From Magicicada septendecula (taxonomy: Eukaryota; Arthropoda; Insecta; Hemiptera; Cicadidae): 64,000 nt of DNA. This document shows, in pieces, positions 31,407-43,467 of this stretch. The position numbers and the translations under genes are program-made. The DNA is taken from assembly GCA_034769895.1 (NCBI GenBank), contig CM068373.1, positions 434,787,080 to 434,851,079 on the forward strand. The letters are read 5' to 3'. Each line of letters opens with the position of its first letter. Position 1 is the first letter of the stretch. The notes below the pieces were generated by a model that was given only the letters and a program-made list of their open reading frames with translations, was not told where the DNA came from and searched no databases.

Positions 31407-31450
31407 TTAGGAACATGTTTCGAGAACCATTGTGTTCTCATCCTCAGCCT
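31407..31450 (-). ncRNA. Hammerhead-ribozyme-like motif of a PLE tail remnant
   Basis: The minus strand has CTGAGGA (31447-31441), a perfect 6-bp stem GAGAAC/GTTCTC closing a six-base loop, then GAAA and ACATGT, a self-complementary minimal stem III. No PLE protein is attached here; the motif alone marks a PLE 3' remnant. Confidence 0.55.
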
Positions 31451-31569
31451 TCGTGATTTTGCGTCTGGTGAAGTATTTGTGTTGGCTGGTCGTTATTGTG
31501 GTTTCTTGTTTGTCTCTGGTATTTTAAAGTGGTATTATTGTGTGTGAAGAATGAAGACAGGAAAGAGAA

Positions 31570-33344
31570 GAGGCTGAGGAACGTCAGAAAGCACTAATGC
31601 TAGATACAGAAGAAAGACAAAAAGAGGAACGTAAACGTGAAGCAGGTGACATCAAAGCGATAATTCAAGAGCAGAAGCAGATACAAGAACATACTATAGC
31701 AGAATTGGGTCTCCTACGTGGTGACGTAGGTGAATTACGAGGTGAGCTTAACAATCAAATTACCAGAATATCTGACGTAGAAGAATCCATGTCAAATAAA
31801 ATAGCTGAAGTAGAAAAATCTGTCTTGAGTTTGGAAAAAGCTATGTCAACAAAAATGAAGTCGAGCAGTGCCTGAAGTTACAACCAAAACAACTTTGTGA
31901 ACACACTGTACCAATGATAAAGACAGAGAAAGACACAGAAAATAAGTCAATAGAGAAGGTCACCTCGCCTGCGGTTGGGACAGTTCATGTCAAGGCCCCA
32001 ACCTTTGATGGAAGCACGCACTGGACAACGTATTTACGGCAATTCGAAGCTGCTGCATGCACAAATAATTGGATGGAGAAAGACAAGGCAGTTTTACTCG
32101 TTCTCTCATTAAAAGGACCTGCGGCTGAATTACTACAGAAAGTGCCACCTGACAGCCAGAACACTTATGCCGAGCTGATAAAAGTTCTATAATTATGCTA
32201 CGGTGATAAACATTTGCGAGAGGTGTACTACGCTCAGTTGAGAACAAGACGACAATGTTCCGGGGAGAGTCTTCAAGAGTTTGAAGCAAGTATCGACAGA
32301 TTGATTAGATTGGCCTATCCTGAAGCACCAGAAGACTTCCAAATAAGGTTTGCGGTGCAGACATTTATTGATGACATTGGAGATTGTGAACTTCAGCAAG
32401 TGTTACGAATGGCAAGACACCGAAATAGCTTAGAAGCACTTGTTCACGCCCTAGAGTTTGAAGCTGCCAAGTCAGCGTCCCGTTACATTAATGGGTTTGT
32501 GCCATCACATTGCCGTTACGATGGGTGCAGAAAAACAATGTTGTCGGACAAACAATTCAAAAGTTCAAGAGACTCACAACTATTTGAAAAAGACAGAAGA
32601 CCGAAATGTTACAACTGTGTAAAACGTGGTCATCTACAGGTAGACTGTTGGGAGAAGATACCGAGAGAAGAGACTGATCGCACCAATTGGAGAAGTAAAG
32701 CCCCAGAACAGCACACAGTTTCCACGCTACATAAGATCAGTGGAAACTTGATTGTTAATGGATTTGCAGATGGTAAACCAACATCATTTATAGTTGACAT
32801 GGGCGCAACAGTGTCCATTGTGCGCCCTGACTTAGTCAGTAACCGCCATCCTCTAATCAGCTCTTGTACATTACAGACTGTGACTGGAAGCCCCGTCAAG
32901 GTGCTAGGAAAGGTAGACGTACGTGTACGCCTGGGTCTTCTTGAGTTTAGCCACCAAATGCTCGTTGCAGACAATGTCAATGAAGTGATTCTTGGCACGG
33001 ACATTATGGATGCCTACGGATTCGTTGTGGACTTAGGAGAGAATGTCCTGAAGGTTGGCCAAGAGAAGATAAAGCTTTGCATGGTTAAAATGACAGGGTC
33101 TACCAACCATTGGATTAAGCGAGTGGCATTAGTCGAAGAAAAAATCAACAAGTCTGGTCAAGAGGAACCCTCCCTATTGCAAGCGGAAATGGAGGAAGAA
33201 CTAGCAGAGGAAGTACAAATAAGTATAACGACAAAAGAAGTGATTGGAAAGCCAACTATGGGTGTCGAGACAAAACTCTTGCTTGTTCCTGAGCTGATAG
33301 AAGCGCCCGAGGGTAAAGTGGCTGAAGATGAGGTTACGCAATAG
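31570..33344 (+). pseudogene. Gypsy Gag and aspartic protease (broken)
   Basis: A Glu/Lys coiled coil (to 31875) shifts frame into a Retrotrans_gag-type domain: VHVKAPTFDGSTHWTTYLRQF, then LSLKGPAAELLQKVP. A TAA at 32190 interrupts before LCYGDKHLREVYYAQL, and the next 376 codons (32214-33344) are open. In that frame residues 132-145 are a CX2CX4HX4C zinc knuckle (CYNCVKRGHLQVDC). The protease active site is FIVDMGATVSIV (D195-M196-G197) where DTG is normal, with the later VILGTD motif at 259-263. Gag packages RNA; the protease would mature the polyprotein. The frameshift, the stop and the T-to-M change make it inactive. Confidence 0.9.
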
Positions 33345-33596
33345 GTTGTTGACGAGAACCAAACAAACTTGGATCAGCCAGTGGTATTTAGGTCATCAGT
33401 ACATGATGTAACAGGAGTGATTCCAGCGAAACTAGTGGTTGCGCAAAAGACTCGCATTCCTGGGAACATGATGTTCGGATCACACGAGACTGAATTCAAA
33501 GAACGGGAAAATTATCCTTCGCAAGGACGTCCACCTAGTCGCCTGGTCGAGTATTACTTCGGAGACGGTTTGCCAGTTCGAGATGAACAGGCTTAA
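33345..33596 (+). pseudogene. Residual C-terminus of Gypsy Pol (integrase tail)
   Basis: The frame reads DVTGVIPAKLVVAQKTRIPGNMMFG, which matches the DTTGTTPPKLVFGREIRLPGDLMF region of the integrase at 57027-57392. It then continues YPSQGRPPSRLVEYYFGDGLPVRDEQA to a stop just before the purine tract. The join to gag-protease is an internal deletion of most of pol. Confidence 0.8.
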
Positions 33597-33607
33597 GGAG
33601 GGGGCAG
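33595..33607 (+). other. Polypurine tract of Gypsy element A
   Basis: AAGGAGGGGGCAG lies directly before the LTR start TGTTACGGC. The same tract is seen, reversed, beside the LTR at 47710. Confidence 0.8.
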
Positions 33608-34160
33608 TGTTACGGCATCACAGAACAATCTACGTGTTTGTCAAATGTTCCAGAGATATCCAGAATGTAAGTGTGTGGCGTACGATCTGCTAGACGCATT
33701 TTGCGAGAATCTTCTCGACTGTGCCAGGCTTCGCTCGGGCACTTGGACTGCGTCAAGGCCGTAGTTAATTACGTAATTCACACGAGAGATAAGACGCAGT
33801 TTGGAAGCTTCTGGTGTGTGAGTGGGACTATAAATACATGGGGTAGCAGCCTTAGTTTCGAGTACAGCTGCGATATATTTCCAGAGCGGTTCGAGTTATT
33901 ACTGGTGTACGTTCAAGTAGTTATTAGTGAAGTGTTGTGTTTTATAATTGGACGATATAATTGTAATACAATTGAGTTTTAATATTAGTGGACATTTTAT
34001 TGCGTGTGAACAATTTTCATTTGATTTGTTGAAGAGACTGTGTTGTTAATTACGAACTCTTTTACTGTAACAATTAAAGGTGTGATTAGTGACTTAATTG
34101 GTGTCTTGTACTTATTTTGTTTCCACTGTACCTACGACGATCAAGTATACCGTCGTAACA
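33608..34160 (+). repeat. 3' LTR of Gypsy element A
   Basis: This 553-bp LTR starts TGTTACGGCATCAC and ends CGTCGTAACA. Reverse-oriented relatives are at 34450-37782 (interrupted) and 47183-47710. Confidence 0.88.
33829..33836 (+). promoter_or_regulatory. TATA box in Gypsy A LTR
   Basis: TATAAATA follows GGGAC. The reversed LTRs keep the equivalent TATTTATACCCC (47470 region) or TATTTATGCCC (37530 region). Confidence 0.6.
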
Positions 34161-34449
34161 GTATCCTATTATGAAACCTGTATTTGTAGAGCCAGCATAT
34201 GCAATAATGTGCAGGCCATCTTGATCAGTAGGTACTTACAGTCCAGTGTGTCATCTGGAGCTGTGCCAAATATATTTACTCGTATGATTTTGTGAACTCC
34301 AGGTTTTTGGTCCACGTAAACTGCAGGCCTGTTTCTTTAGTACAGTATGCAGTAAATGTATAGTTCACCAAAAACTTCACTCTCGAGGTGCCAATACCTC
34401 CTGTATAAAAATTTTATATTCAGGTGGTGGAAGTATACAGGTATAATAT
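34161..34449. other. Spacer between two opposed Gypsy LTRs
   Basis: About 290 bp with no recognised gene. It separates element A from the reversed LTR B. Confidence 0.4.
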
Positions 34450-34640
34450 TGTTACAACGGCTACTGATCTTTGTATGGTACAGTGGAAAACAAAATACAA
34501 GACACCAATTAAGTCACTAATCACCAGCTTTAATTATCACAATTAAACAGTTTGTAATCAACAAGATAGTCTCTTACAACAAATCAAATAAAAATTGTTC
34601 ACACGCAATAATAATGTCAACTCATATAAAACACAATTGT

Positions 34641-36349
34641 CCCCCACAAACATATCACTTGAAAGAAAGACAAAAGGCAAAGCGGGCCTTGGCAAAACAA
34701 AATAATATTGAAAATAGAATCAAGTACAACAGAGTAAATGCACTTGCAAAACGTGAAAATCTTAGTGCAAAAAGAGAAAGTTGGAAAAGATTTGTAGGTA
34801 CAATAAATCCCAATACCCCAGCTTCAAATGTTTGGAAGAATTTCAAAGTGATCTCTGGTCAAACCTACCACACAATCAACTGTGTTGAGGATGAGGCAGG
34901 TAATGTTCTTCAGGATGAAAAAACCATCTCAGAACATTTCAATAGAACATACGCCAAAAAATCAGGAGTAAAGACCTCGTATCCCAAAACTCTTTCAAAA
35001 GAAGAACAGTTCTACTCATGTAATAAGTTCCACCTATTTCTGCATGCAGATGAGAGTGATGCCGCTGTTACCAGTGGGGAACTTCGTGTAGCTGTTTCAG
35101 AGTTAAAGAACACTGCTGCTGGCCCAGATGATATTCACAATGGAATGTTGCGCCACCTAACAGAGAGTGGAAAACCTCTATCATTATTCCACTATTGAAA
35201 CCAGGAAAACAGAAACTGAGTACAAATTCATATCGTCCAATTGCCGTCACATCATGCTTAGGAAAATTATTAGATAGAATTATAAACAATAGACTTAGGT
35301 GGACATTAGAAAAAAACAACTTGTTTGATCAGAACCAGTTTGGTTTTAGACCTGGCCGAAGTACTGTGGATGCAATCCTCAGGTTAACAGAGGATATCTA
35401 TGCGGGTTTTCACAACAAGAAGGTTACAGTTGCTGTTATGGTGGACTTCGAGGCAGCCTTTGACAAGATACCTCTAGCTTCTTTAATACTACAAGCAATG
35501 AAAATAGGAATTAAAGGAAGAATGCTTAGATTCATAGATTCTTTTCTTCAGGACAGAACAATAAAAACAAAGATAAATAATACAACGTCTGAGGAGATAA
35601 AAATCAATAATGGAGTTCCACAGAATTCAGTCCTCAGCCCTACACTTTTTAACATAATGATGCATGATATAGGAAGGTTATTGCCAGTTGAGGTGAAATA
35701 TAGCATGTATGCTGATGATCTGACTGTCTGGACAGTTGAAGTGGATCCAAAATTGGCTACTCAATTAATACAAAAAGCAATCACATCAAAATCAATCTGG
35801 GCTCAAAAATGGTGTATGAAGATCTCTTCTGAAAAAACCAAATGTACCTTATTCACTACAAAGTACTCTCTTAAAGAATATAAACCTGAAATTCTCTTGT
35901 TTGGTAAAAATATTAAGTACAACCCACATCCAAAAATTTTGGGAGTGACTGGATGAGAAACTTATTTGGAAAAAACATATTGAAACTGTGACAGATAAAA
36001 GCCTGAAGGGAATTAACTTATTGAAAGCAGTGGCAGGTAGATGTTGGGGAGGAGATACAGTCACGTTGAGACAACTATATATATCTTACATACTGCCAAA
36101 AGTTATTTATGCTTGCGAGGTCTGAGGAGGTGCAGCACCATCGCACAAGAAAAAGCTGGATGTGATTCACAACTCTGCCTTGCGTCTCTGTCTCGGATGT
36201 CCCCTTACTACTCCAAAAAGTGCTCTAGAAATAGAACTGAATGTGGAACCACTCAATACTAAAATTGATAAAAGAATATGGATCAAATTTTTAAAGAACC
36301 AAACTTTTCCAAACAGCCATCCCTCTCACCATATTGTCTCTACTTGAAA
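34641..36349 (+). pseudogene. LINE reverse transcriptase, frameshifted
   Basis: The first frame (to 35198) has the linker and NTAAGPDDIHNGMLRHL. A shift near 35165-35195 leads into 253 residues with SYRPIAVTSCLGKLLDRII, FGFRPGRSTVDAI, VMVDFEAAFDKI (D84), NNGVPQNSVLSPTLFN and MYADDLTVW (YADD 172-175), all RT palm motifs. A further shift at about 35950 brings LYISYILPKVIYACEV and a stop, then NSALRLCLGCPLTTPKSAL to 36347. The enzyme would copy its RNA at a nicked target; the catalytic motifs are intact but the frame is not. Confidence 0.92.
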
Positions 36350-36530
36350 CAAACATAAGCAATTCTTTAGCCAAACAGTATATAGAATGTGCCAAGGACA
36401 GGATCAGTTAACTCCTGAAGAAAGACCTTTTGTGAACTGTATGCCGCCATAGGCATGGACTCCACCAAATGTTTTCATTTCTCTGCCAGGAGATGTTACA
36501 AAGACTGAGACACCAGAATTTTTTAAGCAA

Positions 36531-37259
36531 GTGACCCTGCGTACAATAGAAGAAAATTACAATGACCACCTACACATCTATACAGATAGTTCACTGTGCT
36601 TGAGTGAGGGCCTGTCAGGTGCTGACTACTATGTTCCTAAGACCGGAGAAAAATATTACATCACCTCATCCTCCGGATCCTCATTGGACACTGAATTGCT
36701 GGCAATATCAGCTGCTCTACAGCATTGTCTATCCTTGGAATATATGAAGATCTGTATTCTTACAGACTCAAAATCAGCACTACAAACAATTATACAGTAT
36801 AACCCTACAGATTATTATTTTAGAGCTAAAGAAATTTTCCATCTACTTCAACTACTGAAAAATAAAATTATCACCTTTCAATGGATCCCTGGTCATTGTG
36901 ACATATTTGGAAATGAGACAGCTGATGAAATAGCTAAAATGGCATCTACACTTGGACCAAAACCTCCAGCAGTACGCTCACTTCAAAGTTGTGTCGCAAA
37001 AAGCAATAAAACTTTTAAAAGCCAATGGACAAGGAACTGGAATCAGGAAACTACTGGCCGCCAGCTCTTCAAAATACAGAAAATACCAAACGACCTTAGT
37101 ATATACAGAAATATTAGTAGAGCATGTCAGACATTTGGAGCGAGATTAAGAACTGGGCATTTGGTGACAGAAAGCTACCTAAATAGATTTCACCTTAGCG
37201 ATTCACCAATGTGTAAGGTGTGTAATGAAGATGAGGACATCATTGAGCATACCTATTGA
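36531..37259 (+). pseudogene. LINE RNase H domain and partial CCHC motif
   Basis: Residue numbers follow this 242-residue frame. The catalytic acids are D19 (HIYTDSS), E55 (LDTELLAIS), D79 (ILTDSKSAL) and D132 (NETADEIAK), with WIPGHCDIFGN before the last. It ends MCKVCNEDEDIIEHTY and a stop where a final Cys would be expected. RNase H would remove the template RNA. The domain itself is open throughout, but it is out of frame with the RT above. Confidence 0.9.
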
Positions 37260-39803
37260 ATTGTACTGGACAGTGTGAAGAGAGATACCGACTTAAAGAA
37301 TTGGTAAGGGAACATGGAAAAGAGGAGTTATCACTGGGCAAAAATAACCATCAATCCACTTCTCTGGGATCTGGTGCATAGAGTTTACAAGAGACATCGA
37401 GAGATCGGCGCTTCAGGGCTGGAAACTCGCTAACAAGAAGAAGAAGAAGAAACATAACACTTTGCTACAAACTTCGAACCGCACTGTGTAAATCGCCCGA
37501 CAATAACTGAACTAAGCACCGCTGACTGCCCTGTATTTATGCCCTGCTAAAATACCAGAATATTCCTTACTACACGTCAAGAATGCTACTAGAAAACCAG
37601 AACGTAATTGATTGCGGCCTTGCACACAGTGTGCGCGGACTGGTGAAATCTGGATCAGTCTCGGACGCGTGGCAAGTGTCACATAATTGTCCTTCATCTC
37701 AGTAGCAGCAATACGTACGCACACATACATAACAGTCAGGAAGAGCCGAGAAACACGTAGAATGTTCTGTAATGGTGTAACATTTTTTCCGCATTATTTA
37801 ACAATATTATTCAGTTTATATATTATATTCATAAACATGAATAATTAATTTTATGATAGAGGTGTGGATATTGCTTGCTGTGGGGCATTCTCCTTGATCG
37901 GACCTGTTGACTACTTTGTTTTTTTAAAGTGTCCAATCCAGTGCTTTTGTGTTGCTATTTATACCCCTTCCGTGGTTGACAATTTTCATACCTCGAGCCT
38001 CTGCCAAAGTTAACGTACTGTTGGTACACTGTAATGACTTCTCAGGAATTCCTCGAGCTTCTGTCACCATCAATTTTTGTACTTGTGAGAAGTTCACCTT
38101 CTTCATTACAAGCAAGATTTCTGAAACGTGCCATTTCCTATGACGACTATACTTTGTTTTTGAATGTGTGATGCAGCACATTCCACCACTATGTTTATGC
38201 ACAGTTTTTCGTATGTGTATGTGAATTTTGAAAATGTGTACATTTTGAAAGCCAGTAAGTTTGGTGGCTTTTCTTACTTATTTATCCAAAGTAATAATAT
38301 ACACGTATAATTAACTTTTTTGTTGATCGAATGAAATTCAGTAATAGAGGCTTTTTTTCCTATATGCCAAAGAATTTAATGCAAACATTGCTATAATACC
38401 GTGCAATCTTTAAATAAACATAGTTGGTAATTATTTATCTATATTATTTGTCGCTGTCACAAATATTAATATAGTATTAAACCTAATACTGTATGCTAAA
38501 ACAGTTAATCCTTTAGCATGCTGTTTCCTTAACAAATTCAAACAGTCAACATTGGCCGATGAGTCAGCTCTTCCAATTACAAAATCACAATTTCTTTGAT
38601 TAAGTAATAATATGTCAGTCAACAACCGATATACTGTACAGATAAACATTCACCATCTTGAAAATTTTGTTTCGCTGCTTTAAAAAAAAAATGTAGTGCA
38701 AAGTATATAGGTGACTAAGCACACTCATTAAACTTCATTTTGATATTCTTGTTTTTAAATTATAGACAAAGGACAGTACACTTTCTCCATCAATTTAAGG
38801 GGAGGAATTAATTTTTTCCAAAAAGAGTATAACTGAGGTCCCATATAACTAAAAGAATAATTTGTTTTGCAAAGTTTTCAGTATGTTGTAGAATAAAAAA
38901 TGTTTATACACTTTAATTTAACATTAATTTTGAAACTGATAAAGGTGTCAGAATATAATGCTTTTTCTTGGGCAACATTTGTTTGTCCTTTTAAGGAATG
39001 CATATGCAATGAGTGTATAATTTTTGTGTTTACATATTATTTAAGACGTGTGTTTGGGGACAGAAATATTAGATTTATGTGTGATTAAAAAAATTTGAAT
39101 TTTGCAAGGTACATTCCACCTTAATAGATTATAACTTGTTATTAGAGAATGTGAAAAAAACAAAGTACATTTTTTTTTAACATTTTGCTGTACCATTCAG
39201 CTTCATCAATCAAATAGCTTGGTGTTATTCAGTTATTAAAAGTAACTGTTCTAAACTGATTAAAAAATACTTGTGACTTCTGTAAGTCTCAGATAAACTG
39301 TCCCATTCTTATAGTATTCTGTATAGTGAACCGTTCTATTCCAAGGTAATGAATAAAATAAAATTGATTCAGATATCCTTCACTTGGTGGTCAAATATAG
39401 ACCAAACATTTTCAGAGCTATCAGAAATGTTGCTGGTGATAAGTGAACTTAGATATGTGAAGGATTATGATTATTATTATTGTTGTTGTTGTTGTTGTTA
39501 ATATTATTAATGGTTCAAATTAAGTTTTTTATATATACTTCAATGACATGATTAGAAATTAGCAGAAAGGGAATCCGTACTCTAGGAAATACTTGTTCAT
39601 CAGAGCCTAGCTGTTAATTTAGGGTGCTCCATTTTGAAGGCACAGATGGCAATTGATTGGGAGAGACTGTTAAAGAGCCGTATCACCACTGTATCATACT
39701 CCTAGTTTACACTAAATTCTTAAAGCATTATTTTACTTCCCTGGTTTGTATGAATTTTTCTACTATACATGTTTTATTACATGTAATATGTTTTTGTTTT
39801 AGG

Positions 39804-39876
39804 ACCATGTTACTGACAATCATGAAGACTGGATATTTTTAAGAATTATGAAGAAAGTACAAATTTTAAGTATCTA
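39804..39876 (+). CDS. Possible terminal exon, 24 codons
   Basis: TTTTTGTTTTAG directly precedes an open frame DHVTDNHEDWIFLRIMKKVQ ending in TAA. A polypyrimidine-AG acceptor, a stop and an AATAAA about 200 bp later would fit a last exon with its 3' UTR. No protein family is recognised, and a chance match is possible. Confidence 0.22.
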
Positions 39877-40470
39877 ATACTTTACGCTACCTGGTATTTA
39901 TGGTATTATATTATTAAGTACTTCCAGTTCCTGTCTTGAAATGTTATTGTTAAGTATTTATTTTTGTGCGTACCAGCACTTGAGTATACAACAAATTTGT
40001 TTTTTTTTTATGTTTAAAATTGTTATATGGTTTATATTTTTTATATCAAGACATTGTATACTGTAATGTCTTTTTGTATTAATAAACACTTCGTTGTTAA
40101 TTTTTATACTGTTGTTTTTGTGACATTCTGTCCTTTTCTAACATAAGAATTTTGAACATTTAGTTGCATTGAAATGTAACGTGCCGCATGTAGTGCTCAG
40201 TCACGTGCCGTGCCACATGTGAGAATTAAACTTTTTTAAATTATGTGCAGTTGGTCATAAACTGTGATCTGTGCGGACCATTTACTATTATCATGAGTGA
40301 CTCTGCATCTTTTCTATCTGTTCACTTTCTCCCCACATTTATCGAAGCATATAGGAATACCATTGCGTATGGCAGGTAAAAGGTAAAGACTGTTCTAATA
40401 AAACATGAAGGAGGCTGCGTAAAATGAGATAGTAGAATTAACAAAACCTATAGTTTCTCACTGCTCTATT

Positions 40471-40707
40471 AATTTTGTTAGAAAAAAATTATTGTTAAGA
40501 GGAAACTTCAGAAGAGAAGTTATGAAGGTAAAAGCCTCAGCGAAGTCAGGAAGTGCACCCCTAAATTGTGATATTACCAATGTATTATTCTTTACTGTCC
40601 AAGAGAAAGTGAGAGCTTCAACTTCAATGTTGGACTCCCTCCCTGAGGAAGAAACTGAATTGGAATGTGTAGAGGAATTGGAACAAGCAACTCTCAAAGT
40701 TTATTAG
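40471..40707 (+). CDS. Possible terminal exon, 78 codons
   Basis: A good acceptor (pyrimidine-rich, ending TTTTGTTAG) precedes an open frame. It includes LRGNFRREVMKVKASAKSG, then VQEKVRASTSMLDSLPEEE, and an acidic end ECVEELEQATLKVY before TAG. Composition is non-repetitive and codon-like, unlike the AT-rich flanks. I recognise no family. It could be the end of a host gene or of a decayed element. Confidence 0.28.
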   Translation, partial: NFVRKKLLLRGNFRREVMKVKASAKSGSAPLNCDITNVLFFTVQEKVRASTSMLDSLPEEETELECVEELEQATLKVY

Positions 40708-41820
40708 GAATAACTGTGTTTTTAGAATCGACAGTGCTGTGTTATCATAGTCTTAATGTTTTTCATATTTAAATTTTGTAATTGTTTGTTCAACAGTTAT
40801 TTTAAAAATATAAAAAAAAGGCTGTATAGAAAAATTTTAAAATAGAAATTGTAAATTTAATAGCATAACACTGACATTATGTGAAAATAAATATTAGTAC
40901 ATTATAACAACTGATGTACTTGTTAATTTAATTTCTTATTAATATATATACAATTTATAGTAAACTAAAAACTAATATAATTTAGTATTTTAGTAAATTT
41001 AGTATAATATAGAACAGTTTAATAAGAACAATGAATCTACTTCAGAGACCCTTTGATGATCATTTAGTTTAACATTCATTGTGATTCATTATAGTCAGAA
41101 TATGTCGTGCGCCCAAAATAGGCTGTAGCTAATTGATTGATAGATGGACATGCTAATGTATTTCACCAATTACTTTCTAAGGCAGCATTGCAATGCACTG
41201 AATGCAGTATTACAAAATCAGTGTACTACTGTACAGTTTAAAATATTGAATTCATAGTTTTTTGTAGAGGAAAATTTAACATTTGAAATGTTTTGTTTTT
41301 CCTTAGTGCAACAGGAAATAGCAGATACTTTTGACTTTTAGTCATCACCTTAGGGATTCACTGCTGCAGAACTCATTATTTAAAGCTGAGTTATCAATTT
41401 TAAGTGCCTCAATCTCTTATTTCTTATAATATCAAGTTTCCTGTATCATTTTGTCAGGAAGATAAAATTCATTTTTAGCCATTAATTGCAGATGTTTAGT
41501 AACTAATGGGCTCAAGTTCTTAGAAAAATATTTATTTTCCGAATTGTCTTGAAAAAAATGGGGTCAGCGTGTAAGAACTAGAAACCCGGTCTGCAGTAGT
41601 ATTACAGTTTATCTTCAACAATCATTAAATTTACATGTATTATAAACACTTCACTTGTGACATCTACAGGGCCCTACAATCAAATGTCATACGCCTAATG
41701 TTTCCCATACTTTCCCAATCATCTGCTCAATCCTTATTCTCTCTTATGTACTTCGTTGTCTTGCCCACACAGTGGTATGAAGTTCTTGCAATAAAATTAT
41801 ATCATTTTTCAGGTGTAGAG

Positions 41821-42650
41821 TTTGTTGTTTTGCAGGTGATATCAATATTATGGCAAAATCCCAAGGAAGAGCAAAAGAGACATTCCAGGAACTCAAAGGT
41901 GAAGCAGAAGAGATAGGATTCCAGGTTAATACAGATAAAATAAAGGTTATGATCACCACTCAGAAGAAAACCAGGAAACCTGAACCGTTTTAAATTGAAC
42001 CACTAAACCTGGAAATAGTGAATCAGTTTAAATATTTGGGATGTTGGATGGCAGAAAACAATGAAGACATAAATGAAATAAGGAAAAGGATAATGCTTTG
42101 TTGACAGACCTTTGATATTCAAGACAAGGAATATCCACCATCAATCCAAGTTCATATATAAAGTTATCCAGTTATATAAAGTTATGATTAGATCGGTGAT
42201 AACATATGGCAGTGAGACTTGGACTCTGAACAAAAGGCCACTAACATAGTCAATACTTTTGAAAGGAGAATTTTGAGGAGAATATATGGACCAATCCAAG
42301 TAGACGGGATATAGAGAATGCATCACAATGAGGATCTATACAAGCTGTATAAAGACAATGATCTGGCCACCACCATCCATCTGCATAGATTGCAATGGGC
42401 AGGACACATCATTAGGATGGAAGACAACCGAATACGTAGGAAGGTACTGTTTAGTCAGATCGAGGGTAGAAGGCCTGTCGGAAGACCCAAGACACACTGG
42501 ATTGATGCAGTGGCGAGGGATGCTGATAATTTACTGAAAATAAAACGATGTACAGCGATCGCCAAGGGCAGGGAAAAATGGAGGCGGATGATTATGGAGG
42601 CTAAGGTTCGACTTTGAACTTGTGATGCCATAGAAGAAGAAGAAGAAGAG
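41821..42650 (+). mobile_element. LINE 3' end with RT remnant and (GAA)n tail
   Basis: The frame around 41829 reads FAGDINIMAKSQGRA, a degenerate RT catalytic box (normally xADD). KGEAEEIGFQVNTDKIKVM and FKYLGCWMAENNEDINEIRKR follow. After several stops the C-terminus at 42318-42617 is open: NEDLYKLYKDNDLATTIHLHRLQWAGHIIRMEDNR and GRPKTHWIDAVARDA. A (GAA)n tail (42632-42650) marks the 3' end. This is the RTE/R4-like insect LINE pattern, 5'-truncated and inactive. Confidence 0.82.
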
Positions 42651-43454
42651 TTTGTTTTTACTGCAGTCAGTTATAAATTCCCTTCAACTTATAATGATTG
42701 ATTGTAGCCCCCAAAAAAGTTTGCAAAATTATGAAGTTCCAGAAGCACAAAAACAAAAAGAAATTTAATAACTAGTTTTTGGTTGTTGTCAAGTTAAAAC
42801 TTTGTTTCTGCCTAAATACATGGTCATATGTCTAAGTGAATTATCTTAGTAAATTGTAATAATAAAAAATATAGTCACAGAAAAAACTGATGTAAAACAC
42901 CTGAATTAATTAAAGGAAGAATGTCACTCTTTTGCTCCAAAGTAATTAGATAGCAATTTTAGGTACAGTTTTAAAAATTGTCAGTAGACTATTGGCATTA
43001 TTGCAAAATTTGAGAACAATTCTAATTTCTATGATTTGTATTTTTTTGCTATGAGGAGGGTATTTAGTTTTTTTAGTTGGCAGTAACACGGTAATATTGT
43101 AATTCTAATAAACATTATAGATACAATAATAATACATATTACAAAAATTCAAGTCTGTAAGTTTTCTTCTTGAGAAAAGTGTACCAAAATATAAAATATT
43201 AGTTTTTTTTTTAACCATACCACTTTCTCAAAAACAGGTTGTCATTTAAAAGATTTTGGGTGTGTTTTTAAAGTAACTAACATTGTCCAGTTCTCAAAAT
43301 TCCCATTAAAAATTTAGCTTTTCTTTTCCAAGTGTTTATTTTTTTTTCAATGTTGATTATATAAACATATTATATTGTTATAATATATTATGTTATCTTA
43401 TGATATATATTACATCTTATTAATTCTGGTAAGACTGTAAAACTTTCAATAATC
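42651..43454. other. AT-rich spacer, no gene seen
   Basis: No ORF or repeat is recognised; T-rich runs occur near 43207 and 43340. Confidence 0.5.
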
Positions 43455-43467
43455 TAACTCTAAAAGT

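Larger units (their letters stand above)
31561..34160 (+). mobile_element. Gypsy element A: gag-protease plus 3' LTR, pol deleted
   Basis: The + strand holds gag and protease (31570-33344), a short Pol-tail frame (33369-33596), a purine tract and one LTR (33608-34160). No 5' LTR is seen: the left side abuts the PLE tail. Reverse transcriptase, RNase H and most of integrase are absent between 33344 and 33369. Three other fragments of related Gypsy elements occur on the minus strand at 34450-37782, 47183-47870 and 57027-59090. Confidence 0.85.
34641..37451 (+). mobile_element. LINE with RT and RNase H (I/Jockey-like), 5'-truncated
   Basis: The element enters LTR B and begins in the linker before the RT, so the endonuclease is missing. 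RT, thumb, RNase H and a partial CCHC motif follow on the + strand. It ends with an (AAG)n tail at about 37435-37451. RT plus RNase H in one LINE ORF points to the I-like branch of the Jockey superfamily. Several frameshifts and stops are present. Confidence 0.88.
34450..37782 (-). repeat. Gypsy LTR B, reversed, split by a LINE
   Basis: LTR sequence runs from TGTTACAACGG at 34450 to about 34640 and resumes after the LINE at about 37452, ending GGTGTAACA at 37782. On the minus strand it is the U3-R-U5 order of element A's LTR. The sequence beyond 37782 (TTTTTTCCGCATTATTTAACAATAT) recurs after the LTR fragment at 59090, so it is likely the 3' internal edge of this subfamily, with purine tract GCGGAAAAAA. 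Confidence 0.8.
37783..41820. other. Mostly unannotated AT-rich region
   Basis: About 4 kb with no recognised transposon protein. Near 37924-38202 a minus ORF has two similar pieces (VTEARGIPEKS and LAEARGMKIVN) of unknown origin. Two candidate terminal exons (39804-39876, 40471-40707) and a poly(A)-type signal AATAAA at about 40081 are the only coding hints. This is the best candidate for host intron or intergenic DNA in the window. Confidence 0.45.

Noticed and set aside
37924..38202. Minus ORF with two similar EARG segments
   Set aside because: Short, no recognised family, and the two segments match too little to call a repeat or domain.
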